From Saprospiraceae bacterium (GTDB taxonomy: Bacteria; Bacteroidota; Bacteroidia; Chitinophagales; Saprospiraceae): 64,000 nt of DNA. The stretch covers positions 124,001 to 188,000 of the forward strand of contig JAEUUO010000019.1 of assembly GCA_016787575.1 (NCBI GenBank), written 5' to 3'. This document shows positions 8,261-16,010 of this stretch, piece after piece. How positions within the stretch are numbered: position 1 is the stretch's first letter; each line of letters begins with the position of its first letter. The notes below the pieces were generated by a model that was not told the origin of the DNA, did no database searches, and worked only from the letters and a program-made list of their open reading frames with translations. Made by a program: the position numbers and the translations under genes.

Positions 8261-8268
8261 TATTTTTG
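8261..8268 (+). promoter_or_regulatory. -7-like element for mrp
   Basis: TATTTTTG matches TAnnTTTG and ends 8 bases before ATG 8277. It supports 8277 rather than the upstream in-frame ATG at 8196 as the start of the Mrp protein. No -33 TTG is evident. Confidence 0.35.
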
Positions 8269-8276
8269 TCCAAAAT

Positions 8277-9362
8277 ATGAATCAGTTAATTCAAGAAATT
8301 ATTGAAAAATTGCAATTTGTTATCGAACCAGACTCTGGTAGAAACATAGTACAACTACGAATGATCAGAGACATTCGATTAGAAAATGAGCAGTTTCATT
8401 TTAAAATTTACCTTCCATCCGCTACGTATAAGCATAAGGACAAGCTTTATGCTGAAATTCATGAAATTTTAACAAATTCATTTCCTGGTTTGCAACTTCA
8501 CGCTCATTTTGTAAATCAATTGCCAATGACGGATGCCCCAAATACCAATTTTCCCAATATTTCGAATTTTATAGCTGTTGGATCTGGGAAAGGAGGTGTA
8601 GGCAAATCAAGCATTTCAGCATTTTTGGCCATTTCTCTTAGAGCTGCAGGTTATAAGGTGGGTTTATTGGATGCAGATTTGTACGGTCCTTCCATTCCAA
8701 CAATGTTTGGGATTCGAGATCTTAAGCCAAAAGTTGTGGAATCTGAGGGTAAACATAAAATGTTGCCCATAGATGTACAAGGATTGTCCATTATTTCTCT
8801 TGGGAATATCATTGATCCTGAGCAAGCAGTAGTTTTGAGGGGGCCAAGATTGGCTGCTATTATTAAGCAATTTTTCTTTGATACCCTATGGCCCGAGCTG
8901 GACTATTTAATTATTGATTTGCCTCCGGGTACCGGAGACGTTCAACTAACTTTAGTTCAAACCATCCCACTAACTGGGGTCGTTATGGTTACAACTCCAC
9001 AAGAAATAGCATACATAGATGCAGTAAAGGCTGCCAATATGTTTACAATGGATCAAATAAAAGTTCCAATTTTAGGAGTCATTGAAAATATGTCCTGGTT
9101 TGAGCCGGACGACAATCCAGGGAAAAAGTATTTCATATTTGGGCAAGGTGCAGGTCAAAGGCTGGCAACCAAAACCGAATCGAGCCTGTTAGGTCAAATT
9201 CCAATTCGGGAAGGTATGCGCCAATCATTTGATAGCGGTAATGCTTTTCAATTGGATTCTTTTTATTCAGAGTTATTTAATCCAATTATTAAAAAATTAA
9301 AAGATAAAATTGATTTTAGAAATTTAATTTATGCTCCAAGTCAAGTGGTACAAGCTAATTAA
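8277..9362 (+). CDS. mrp: Mrp/NBP35 family ATP-binding protein (Fe-S cluster carrier)
   Basis: I start this gene at ATG 8277 (361 residues); a longer frame from 8196 would overlap the divergent ribF start and adds 27 residues foreign to the family. Residues 1-85 are a DUF59/MIP18 domain, followed by the deviant Walker A GSGKGGVGKSS (103-112), LLDADLYGPSIPTMFG and DYLIIDLPPGTGD. Mrp/ApbC proteins bind and transfer Fe-S clusters to target enzymes in an ATP-dependent way. The C-terminal CxxC found in E. coli ApbC is not present: the segment after ENMSWF reads EPDDNPGKKYFIFG, as I recall for other Bacteroidota members. pyrF follows 6 bases downstream. Confidence 0.93.
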   Translation: MNQLIQEIIEKLQFVIEPDSGRNIVQLRMIRDIRLENEQFHFKIYLPSATYKHKDKLYAEIHEILTNSFPGLQLHAHFVNQLPMTDAPNTNFPNISNFIAVGSGKGGVGKSSISAFLAISLRAAGYKVGLLDADLYGPSIPTMFGIRDLKPKVVESEGKHKMLPIDVQGLSIISLGNIIDPEQAVVLRGPRLAAIIKQFFFDTLWPELDYLIIDLPPGTGDVQLTLVQTIPLTGVVMVTTPQEIAYIDAVKAANMFTMDQIKVPILGVIENMSWFEPDDNPGKKYFIFGQGAGQRLATKTESSLLGQIPIREGMRQSFDSGNAFQLDSFYSELFNPIIKKLKDKIDFRNLIYAPSQVVQAN

Positions 9363-9368
9363 TGCAAC

Positions 9369-10187
9369 ATGTTTAAATCTTCCGATTTTCTATTTGATCA
9401 AATAAAGTGTAAAAGTAGTCTCTTATGTGTTGGCTTGGATCCTGAACTGTCTAAACTGCCTGCTCAGTATAAAAAGCAGGATCAAGCTTATCTTAATTTT
9501 TGTAAGGATATTGTTGAGCTCACTCACAGATCGGCAATTGCCTATAAAATTAATGTAGCTTTTTTTGAATCTCAGGGTGTATCCGGTTGGTTACAATTTG
9601 AAGAGCTTGTAAAATTAATTCCATCTGAATGCCTAATTATTGCAGATGCCAAGCGGGCTGATATCGGAAATACTTCAAAACAATATGCAGAATACTATTT
9701 TAATAAACTTAATGTAGATGGATTGACTTTGCATCCATATATGGGAGTGGATTCCTTGCAACCCTTTTTAGATTTTAAAAATAAGTATAGTATTGTCCTA
9801 GCTTTGACATCTAATCCTGGAAGTGAAGATTTTGAGTTTACAAAAGATTTAAATGGAAGTTTATTGTATGAACGTGTTATAGAAAAATTTACTCAATTAG
9901 CATATTCTGAAAATATTATGTTTGTTTGTGGGGCAACCCATCCACAAGAATTTATTAAAATACGCAAAATTTGTCCGGAACATTTTCTATTAGTTCCTGG
10001 AGTAGGGGAGCAGGGAGGTGTATTAAAAGACACTATAGAATCTGGTAAAAATAGTAAAGGAGGATTGCTCATAACGATATCACGGAAAATATGTTATCCT
10101 TCGGTTGAATTGGATTTTAAGACGGAGGTACAGAAGTCTGCGATGCGTTTTCAAACGGACTCTTACAATTATTTTTTGGGAGTCTGA
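9369..10187 (+). CDS. pyrF: Orotidine 5'-phosphate decarboxylase (type 2)
   Basis: The 272-residue protein fits the longer type 2 OMP decarboxylases: LCVGLDPELSKLP near residue 19, KINVAFFESQG at 60-70, the catalytic DxKxxD in IADAKRADIGNTS (D93, K95, D98), LTLHPYMG, and a late VPGVGEQGG phosphate-binding loop. It removes CO2 from OMP to give UMP, the last step of de novo pyrimidine synthesis; pyrR and pyrB are also in this window at 41.6-43.2 kb. It probably shares a transcript with mrp (6-base gap). Its 3' end overlaps the convergent nuclease gene by 19 bases. Confidence 0.95.
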   Translation: MFKSSDFLFDQIKCKSSLLCVGLDPELSKLPAQYKKQDQAYLNFCKDIVELTHRSAIAYKINVAFFESQGVSGWLQFEELVKLIPSECLIIADAKRADIGNTSKQYAEYYFNKLNVDGLTLHPYMGVDSLQPFLDFKNKYSIVLALTSNPGSEDFEFTKDLNGSLLYERVIEKFTQLAYSENIMFVCGATHPQEFIKIRKICPEHFLLVPGVGEQGGVLKDTIESGKNSKGGLLITISRKICYPSVELDFKTEVQKSAMRFQTDSYNYFLGV

Positions 10188-11584
10188 TCTTCTTTGAATA
10201 GTATTTTTTTTATGCTCTTGTCTTTGGATAAATAATAATCAATAATCCTATTTGATTCAATATTGCCAGCATATGGAGTGAGAATATCTTTGAGTAAATC
10301 GATATTGGTATATGCTTCTCTCTTATCTAAATAACCTGTGTATCTGCAAAAGCCGTCTTCGACTAAAACAATGCCGAGCTCTTCATTTCCTGGTCCATCT
10401 GTTATTAATGTAAAATCTTGTTTAAATATGCGGTTAATTGAATCGTAAGCGTTGTTAAACCGATCTGTATAATCTATTAAATCTTCTTTTCCTACACATG
10501 CGCCATGGCATTGACCTATTTGGTAATTGTTACAAGCTTTGATTTCTGAATTTTGCGAATTTATTTTTGTACAAAGTTGGAATGAGCTTATAATAAAATC
10601 AAGATGTTGTTTAGCGGCCAATTTACTTGGATAGTGATGTATTACTTCATCATTTTGGTCAAGCCATTCAGATTCTTTAATTGTAAAGACAGGAAATTTA
10701 TTAGCAAGCCTTCTGGAGGTCATTAAAAATGCATGAGACTTTTTCCTGAGAGCTCTATTTATTTCTGGTTGAAATTTTTTAATTTCTTCAATCTCAAGCA
10801 AGGAGGCCATTAATTCACTGCCAGTTAATGTGTAATCGATGCTATGGACTCCATGGAGCATTTTAAGTGTCTTTGTACTGGAATCATTAAAATGTTGGTA
10901 TATGCGTTCTTTAATATTTTTGCTTTTTCCGATATATATAGCCTCATTTTGAATGTTTTTCATTCTATATACTCCAGGCCATTCAGGAAGATTTTCAATG
11001 TCTGCCTTATTTAGTGTGGGCGGTATTTTGGTATCACTTAACAGTCCTGCAATCGGATTGATTGATGCATCCAGATTCTTGTTAATGGTTAAAATACGGC
11101 CAAAAACATCCAGGGTAGCCAATGCATCATCCATTGCACGGTGTCTGTTTTTGACCTCTATTTTAAAATGTGAAATTAGAGATTCTAGGCTATAGGAGCG
11201 CAAGCCCTTAAAATATCTTCTACTTAATTGAACGGTGCAAAGTTTTTTTCTGGAAAAGCTATAACCTAGTTGATGGAATTCTTCTTTAATAAAATTGTAG
11301 TCAAAAAACACATTGTGTGCGACAAATATGCACGCTTCAGTTTTGCTTAGTATTTCCTTGGCGATTTCATAAAATTTGGGTGCATTTTCTACCATATCGT
11401 TTGTGATTCCCGTTATTCGTGTTATTTCGTACGGGATGGATCGTTCAGGATTGATTAAGCTTTCATAACGATCAATTATTCTATTGTCCTGATATACGAT
11501 TATAGCAATTTCAGTAATTTTGTCACGTTTAGCTATGCCACCAGTTGTTTCTATATCTATTATTGCAAAACGAGGACTTGTCAA
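10169..11584 (-). CDS. DnaQ-type 3'-5' exonuclease fused to a UvrC-like GIY-YIG domain
   Basis: Residues 1-165 form a DEDDh exonuclease (AIIDIETTGG with D8 and E10, VAHNVFFDYNF, HRAMDDALATLDVF). Residues about 200-290 are a GIY-YIG nuclease (WPGVYRMKN, IYIGKSKNIKERIYQHF). The rest resembles the UvrC/Cho homology region, including a Cys-containing CNNYQIGQCHGACVGKED stretch. This architecture is known in Bacteroidota and Actinobacteria and is usually annotated as a DNA polymerase III epsilon-like exonuclease; a role in DNA repair is likely, the exact substrate unknown. The start region overlaps the divergent DUF1343 frame. Confidence 0.93.
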   Translation of the reverse strand: MTSPRFAIIDIETTGGIAKRDKITEIAIIVYQDNRIIDRYESLINPERSIPYEITRITGITNDMVENAPKFYEIAKEILSKTEACIFVAHNVFFDYNFIKEEFHQLGYSFSRKKLCTVQLSRRYFKGLRSYSLESLISHFKIEVKNRHRAMDDALATLDVFGRILTINKNLDASINPIAGLLSDTKIPPTLNKADIENLPEWPGVYRMKNIQNEAIYIGKSKNIKERIYQHFNDSSTKTLKMLHGVHSIDYTLTGSELMASLLEIEEIKKFQPEINRALRKKSHAFLMTSRRLANKFPVFTIKESEWLDQNDEVIHHYPSKLAAKQHLDFIISSFQLCTKINSQNSEIKACNNYQIGQCHGACVGKEDLIDYTDRFNNAYDSINRIFKQDFTLITDGPGNEELGIVLVEDGFCRYTGYLDKREAYTNIDLLKDILTPYAGNIESNRIIDYYLSKDKSIKKILFKEDQTPKK

Positions 11585-11600
11585 TCGGGTACTTTTATTT

Positions 11601-12782
11601 ATGCTGTTTTGTTTGATATATCAATCAAAATTAATGGCTTTTAGAGAATCGTTTAGTTCAGAGCCAAAAATTATTTTACCGGCAGCCTATAAGTTCAATT
11701 CTTATTTGCCTCTACTTGAAGGAAAACGGGTAGCTTTAATAGTAAATCATAGCTCTTTAGTAGGCAGCGTTCATTTAGTCGATACCTTGCTTAAAAAGTC
11801 AATTAAAATTGTTAAAATATTTGCACCCGAACATGGTTTTAGAGGAGATGTAGAAGCTGGCGCTGCTATTGATAATCAAGTTGATTTAAAAACAAGAATT
11901 CCTATCATTTCGATATATGGAAAAAAGTCAAAACCCAGTTCTGAAGATTTAAAAAATGTTGATTGTATTTTGTTTGATATTCAGGATGTAGGGGTTCGAT
12001 TTTTTACTTATATAAGTACGTTGCATTATGTAATGGAGGCTTGTGCAGAGAATGGTTTGCCTCTGATTGTGCTGGACAGACCGAATCCAAATGGGTTTTA
12101 TGTTGACGGGCCTGTTTTAGATAGCTGTTGTAAAAGTTTTGTTGGCATCGATCCAATTCCAATAGTATACGGTATGACTATAGGGGAACTAGCTAAAATG
12201 ATAAAGGGTGAAGCCTGGATTCATGATGCTAATAATCTTCGTTTAACAATTATTCCCTGTGTAAATTATTCGCACAAACAGTTGTACGAATTGCCTGTTC
12301 ATCCTTCTCCAAATTTAAAAAATCAGACGGCCGTAATCTTGTATCCTTCACTTTGTTTTTTTGAAGGAACACCCATTAGTATTGGCAGAGGAACTGATTG
12401 GCCATTTCAAATTTTTGGCCATCCACAATTTCATAATAAATATCCATTTAGTTTTACACCCAGATCACGAATAGAATCTATAAATCCTCCCTGGATCGAT
12501 CAACAATGTTTTGGTCCTGATTTGAGAAAGGTTAATTTAAAGAAAATATACCAGTCAAAAAAAATCAATTTAACTTATTTGTTTGAGGCGTTTCAAGTTT
12601 ATCCAATTAAAGATAGTTTTTTCTTAAAGAATTTATTTTTTGATAAACTAGCTGGAACTAGGACGCTCCGTCAACAGATACTAAAGGGATATTCTGAATC
12701 TGAAATAAGAAAATCCTGGGAGCCGGGCATTAAAAAATTTATGACCAAAAGAAAGAAATATCTTTTATACGATGATTTTTAA
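11601..12782 (+). CDS. DUF1343 / NamZ-like exo-beta-N-acetylmuramidase
   Basis: The protein has the DUF1343 (YzbB/NamZ) signature: GKRVALIVNHSSLVG, IFAPEHGFRG, CILFDIQDVGVRFFTYIS, LIVLDRPNPNG and EGTPISIGRGTDWPF, ending with the usual W-PG segment. NamZ of Bacillus removes terminal MurNAc from peptidoglycan fragments, so this is probably a cell-wall recycling enzyme. The open frame runs from 11520, but that would overlap the divergent nuclease gene; the first ATG outside the overlap is 11601, giving about 393 residues with a short hydrophobic leader (MLFCLIYQSKLMA). The start remains uncertain. No neighbouring recycling genes are seen. Confidence 0.88.
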   Translation: MLFCLIYQSKLMAFRESFSSEPKIILPAAYKFNSYLPLLEGKRVALIVNHSSLVGSVHLVDTLLKKSIKIVKIFAPEHGFRGDVEAGAAIDNQVDLKTRIPIISIYGKKSKPSSEDLKNVDCILFDIQDVGVRFFTYISTLHYVMEACAENGLPLIVLDRPNPNGFYVDGPVLDSCCKSFVGIDPIPIVYGMTIGELAKMIKGEAWIHDANNLRLTIIPCVNYSHKQLYELPVHPSPNLKNQTAVILYPSLCFFEGTPISIGRGTDWPFQIFGHPQFHNKYPFSFTPRSRIESINPPWIDQQCFGPDLRKVNLKKIYQSKKINLTYLFEAFQVYPIKDSFFLKNLFFDKLAGTRTLRQQILKGYSESEIRKSWEPGIKKFMTKRKKYLLYDDF

Positions 12783-12827
12783 AAATATTCGAACTTATAC
12801 GCTTTCAAATAGTCCTAAGAATAATTA

Positions 12828-13802
12828 TTAATTTAATTTTTGAATCATACCAGCGGCATTAAAAGTATATGTTCCACATTCTTTTTTAGGGGCTTTTTGG
12901 TCAACTTGAAATTTATATTGTTGCATTTTACGCTGTGCTTCTAGAATAAACTTCATATCCTTAGTTTTAGAAAGTTTAGCGTTGTATTTGATATAGGTAA
13001 CCAAACCTTCTCTATTAATGCACATATTAAACACAACAATTTGCGCATTGACTCGAGCCAAGTCTTTTAAGTCTGGGCGCCAAATTGGTTTCCGCTTTAG
13101 GGGACCTGTTTCGTCAAAATCTACGCCAACTCCATCACCGGATCCCGTACCAGTTCCTGATCCCGTTCCACCACCACCACCAGCGCCTGAGCCTGAATTT
13201 GCAGGTCCAGGACCAGTTCCTGTTCCTGAGCCGGTGCCTGATCCGCCACTTCCAGGATTGTCATCATCCCCTGTAGAAGCATTGCCGGAAGTGCCGTGAG
13301 CACCTCCTGTTGAAGGTGCTGGTTTTGTTTCAACCGGTGGTTTAATTACCTCAGGACTTGGACGAGTCGTTGGGGTGTGCGTTTCAACTTTTGGAGGATC
13401 AACTTTTACAACTTGGGGTTCTGGATCTACAATTATTGGTTTAGGGGCAGGTGTGGCAGGTACAGGAATTGTTTTTTGAGGTTCAGATCGATCCACTTGT
13501 TTTTCCATTTCCTCTAAAGCCGGTTTAGCTTCACTTCCTTTTGAACCTCCCTGCTGAGCTTCTTCAGATTCAGGTCCAGGGCTAGAGCCGCCCCCGGTTG
13601 CAACTGGAGGTTCCTCTATCACAATTTGACTGGGTAAAAGAATTTCTACTCCAATTTCTTGTTCAGGTTCTTTGGAAAAATCCAGAATTCTAAGAAAGAA
13701 GATTAATAACAACAAAGCATGAATTATTGCTGAAATCAATATTCCGGTTCTACGGTGTCCGGATTCAATTTTATGGGCGTCGTAATAATAAATTTGGCTC
13801 AT
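12828..13802 (-). CDS. TonB-like membrane-anchored protein with Gly-rich linker
   Basis: The 324-residue protein has a short cytoplasmic N-terminus, one membrane helix (about 20-40, GILISAIIHALLLLIFF), then a Pro/Glu/Lys-rich segment, a low-complexity Gly/Ser/Thr stretch (about 170-225, many GSGTG units) and a C-terminal folded domain of about 90 residues (from RKPIWRPDLKDLARVNAQI). This is the layout of TonB/TolA-type proteins that span the periplasm. No ExbB or ExbD gene is in the window. The long plus-strand frames opposite the Gly-rich DNA are shadows. A small membrane protein gene lies 74 bases upstream on the same strand. TonB-type function is inferred from layout. Confidence 0.75.
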   Translation of the reverse strand: MSQIYYYDAHKIESGHRRTGILISAIIHALLLLIFFLRILDFSKEPEQEIGVEILLPSQIVIEEPPVATGGGSSPGPESEEAQQGGSKGSEAKPALEEMEKQVDRSEPQKTIPVPATPAPKPIIVDPEPQVVKVDPPKVETHTPTTRPSPEVIKPPVETKPAPSTGGAHGTSGNASTGDDDNPGSGGSGTGSGTGTGPGPANSGSGAGGGGGTGSGTGTGSGDGVGVDFDETGPLKRKPIWRPDLKDLARVNAQIVVFNMCINREGLVTYIKYNAKLSKTKDMKFILEAQRKMQQYKFQVDQKAPKKECGTYTFNAAGMIQKLN

Positions 13803-13876
13803 GGTGACAAATTAGTATGTAAAGGACGTAAAATTCAACTAATTTAGTACTAATGTTTGGTTAAAATATTACAATT

Positions 13877-14086
13877 TTATCTATTTGTTAGTGATATGTA
13901 AAAAATTACGAGACCACATACAACCATTAACAATTTAATGCTGGTCGACCACAAGAGGCCTAAATTATCAATTGGAAGCATGAATTGAAGGCTGACACCT
14001 ACCATGCTGAGAATCAGTGACAACATACCAAAGATAAACATTAAAAACCCCAAAATGAGTAGAGCGCTTCTTTTTCTATTTTCCAT
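13877..14086 (-). CDS. Small two-helix membrane protein, hypothetical
   Basis: A 69-residue protein starting MENRKRSALL, chosen at the ATG at 14084-14086. A longer frame exists from 14215, but it would run through the divergent HMG-CoA lyase start, and a -7 element at 14128-14135 fits the shorter form. Two hydrophobic helices (about residues 7-30 and 47-66) predict an inner-membrane protein with a short loop. I recognise no family. The TonB-like gene is 74 bases downstream on the same strand, so they may be cotranscribed. Confidence 0.6.
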   Translation of the reverse strand: MENRKRSALLILGFLMFIFGMLSLILSMVGVSLQFMLPIDNLGLLWSTSIKLLMVVCGLVIFYISLTNR

Positions 14087-14127
14087 AGTATTTTTGAGCT
14101 GCTGATAACAGCAGATGCTTTGAATTG

Positions 14128-14135
14128 CAAAGATA
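14128..14135 (-). promoter_or_regulatory. -7-like element for the small membrane protein gene
   Basis: TATCTTTG on the minus strand matches TAnnTTTG exactly, 41 bases before the ATG at 14086. No clear -33 TTG is seen. It supports the 69-residue start and lies between the divergent starts. Confidence 0.4.
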
Positions 14136-14142
14136 TAGGCAA

Positions 14143-15009
14143 ATGAGTCGCACTGTAAAATTAATTGAATGCCCAAGAGATGCCATGCAAGGTTTACATG
14201 ACTTTGTGCCAACAAATGTTAAAATTCAGTACTTACAACAACTCATAGATACCGGATTCGATGCATTGGATTTTGGAAGTTTTGTATCTGTAAAGGCAAT
14301 ACCTCAAATGCAGGATACCCATCAGATTGTAGAGCGATTGGATCTAACAAATTCAAATACAAAACTATTAGCCATTGTAGCAAATAAACGAGGAGCAGAA
14401 GAAGCCACTCGTTATTCCCAAATAAGTTACATCGGTTATCCATTTTCTGTTTCTGAAACATTTCAAATTCGAAACACAAATTCAAGAATTCCGGATTCAG
14501 TTGAAAACATCAAACAAATTCAGGAGCTTTGTAAAAAAAGCGGTAAACAAATGCTGATTTATATATCGATGGCATTTGGAAATCCTTATGGCGATCCCTG
14601 GAACGCAGAAATTGTTATGTATTGGGTAGAGGTTTTGGGAAATTTAGGTATTCAAACATTTGCATTATCAGACACCATTGGTGTAGCTGAACCTGAATCG
14701 ATTCGATACTTGTTTTCAAATTTAATCCCTTCGTATCCAAATATAGAATTTGGGGCTCATTTTCATACACTTCCAGCATTTTGGGAAGAAAAACTTTTGG
14801 CAGCATTTGAATCTGGATGTAGACGATTTGATGGTGCCATATATGGTTATGGCGGATGTCCAATGGCTAAAGATGATTTGACTGGAAATATGCCTACTGA
14901 GCATTTGATTTCATATTTTCACAATCGTGAACTTATTAATCATATAAATTTAGAGCAATTTTCTATGGCAATGATTCAGGCCAAACATATTTTTGATACC
15001 TATCATTAA
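14143..15009 (+). CDS. Hydroxymethylglutaryl-CoA lyase
   Basis: A 288-residue HMGL-like TIM barrel: VKLIECPRDAMQG at the N-terminus (PRDGLQ in most members), DFGSFVSVKAIPQM, LSDTIGVAEPESI, FGAHFHT, and the catalytic-loop motif GYGGCPMAKDDLTGN with the active-site Cys. It splits HMG-CoA into acetyl-CoA and acetoacetate, the last step of leucine breakdown. I take ATG 14143 (MSRTVK) instead of the in-frame ATG at 14125, because the extra six residues have no family counterpart. A GNAT gene follows after 10 bases. The DA in place of DG in the first motif is a minor deviation. Confidence 0.9.
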   Translation: MSRTVKLIECPRDAMQGLHDFVPTNVKIQYLQQLIDTGFDALDFGSFVSVKAIPQMQDTHQIVERLDLTNSNTKLLAIVANKRGAEEATRYSQISYIGYPFSVSETFQIRNTNSRIPDSVENIKQIQELCKKSGKQMLIYISMAFGNPYGDPWNAEIVMYWVEVLGNLGIQTFALSDTIGVAEPESIRYLFSNLIPSYPNIEFGAHFHTLPAFWEEKLLAAFESGCRRFDGAIYGYGGCPMAKDDLTGNMPTEHLISYFHNRELINHINLEQFSMAMIQAKHIFDTYH

Positions 15010-15019
15010 ATAAATCAAA

Positions 15020-15454
15020 ATGCATTTTTTGCCTATTTTATTTATGAGTCCCGAGTACGATGCAGCAGTTGCAATCCGCACTGCAGTTTTAAGAATTCCT
15101 TTAAACCTTGAATTTACAGAGGAACAGTTAGAGTCAGAATCAGAAGAATTTCACTTTGGTGTATTTTCAAATGAGGATGAATTACTGGCTTGCTTGACTT
15201 TTAAACTTGATTCAAAGCAATGTTTACAAATGCGTCAAGTTGCAGTAAAAACTACATTTCAAAATACCGGTATTGGGATGTTTATGGTTAGACAAGCAGA
15301 AGTATGGGCTAAGGAACAGGGATTTCAGAAAATTATTTTGCATGCAAGAGATTCAGCAGTCCCATTTTATTTAAAACTGGCTTATGAAATTGTTGGAGAG
15401 CCATTTATAGAAGTTAATATACCTCACTGTCATATGAGAAAAAACCTTTGTTAG
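15020..15454 (+). CDS. GNAT family N-acetyltransferase
   Basis: At 144 residues this is a single GNAT domain. The acetyl-CoA motif A is RQVAVKTTFQNTGIGMFMVR (Q/RxxGxG type, around residues 72-91), followed by the usual helix and KIILHARDSAVPFYLKLAY, where the Tyr probably acts as general acid. It resembles the ElaA/YjcF-like small acetyltransferases. The substrate cannot be predicted. It sits 10 bases after the HMG-CoA lyase gene and 23 bases before the Mpo1-like gene, so all three may be one operon. Confidence 0.9.
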   Translation: MHFLPILFMSPEYDAAVAIRTAVLRIPLNLEFTEEQLESESEEFHFGVFSNEDELLACLTFKLDSKQCLQMRQVAVKTTFQNTGIGMFMVRQAEVWAKEQGFQKIILHARDSAVPFYLKLAYEIVGEPFIEVNIPHCHMRKNLC

Positions 15455-15477
15455 TTTTATAATTTATTTTTTAAGCC

Positions 15478-15954
15478 ATGCAAACTTTTGATCAGTTGTT
15501 AAACAAGTATGGAGAAAGTCACCAGAATAGTGTAAACAAGCTTATCCATTGGATATGTATACCAGCAATTCTTTTTAGTTTAGTAGGATTGTTGATGCAC
15601 ATTCCTGTTCCCGAAGAAGTCTCTTTTAATGCATACAAAAATTGGGCAGGATTGGTTTTGGCTTTAAGTCTTATTTACTATGCGAGGCTTTCATTTGGAA
15701 TGTTTGTTGGTTTTAGTTTAATCAGCTTACTATTGCTCAATACAAATTTGATTTTAATAAACTTTTGCGGAGCGCGTGATTGCAATTCTATTTGGATCTT
15801 ATTATTAATCTTTACATTCGCTTGGATTGGGCAATTTGTAGGTCATAAAATAGAAGGTAAAAAACCATCTTTCTTTGAGGATTTGCAATTTTTGTTAATT
15901 GGTCCAGCTTGGTTGCTCCATTTTATTTATAAAAAATTGAGCATTCCTTATTAG
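15478..15954 (+). CDS. Mpo1/DUF962 family membrane protein
   Basis: The 158-residue protein shows the DUF962 (YGL010W/Mpo1) pattern: LLNKYGESHQNSVNKLIHWI at the N-terminus, with conserved histidines H15 and H23, several membrane helices, and GHKIEGKKPSFFEDLQFLLI-GP near the C-terminus with a further conserved His. Yeast Mpo1 is an iron-dependent dioxygenase for alpha-oxidation of 2-hydroxy fatty acids; bacterial members may do the same, which is inference. It probably ends the HMG-CoA lyase-GNAT operon and converges on lpd. Confidence 0.9.
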   Translation: MQTFDQLLNKYGESHQNSVNKLIHWICIPAILFSLVGLLMHIPVPEEVSFNAYKNWAGLVLALSLIYYARLSFGMFVGFSLISLLLLNTNLILINFCGARDCNSIWILLLIFTFAWIGQFVGHKIEGKKPSFFEDLQFLLIGPAWLLHFIYKKLSIPY

Positions 15955-15987
15955 CAAGTAAAACTAATTGCTAATGTGATTTCAAAA

Positions 15988-16005
15988 AGAAACTTTATAG
16001 TTTCT
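15988..16005 (-). terminator. Terminator after lpd
   Basis: A 7-bp perfect stem (AGAAACT / AGTTTCT) with a 4-base loop is followed on the minus strand by TTTTT. It starts 5 bases past the lpd stop. On the plus strand no U-tract follows. Confidence 0.65.
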
Positions 16006-16010
16006 GCGAT

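Noticed and set aside
8196-8276. N-terminal extension of the Mrp protein from ATG 8196
   Set aside because: It overlaps the ribF start and a -7 element at 8261-8268; family proteins begin with the DUF59 domain as from 8277.
13018-13333. Long Pro-rich and Gln-rich frames opposite the Gly-rich part of the TonB-like gene
   Set aside because: They arise from GC-richer repetitive DNA coding for GSGTG units on the minus strand; compositions are low-complexity and no start context or family supports them.
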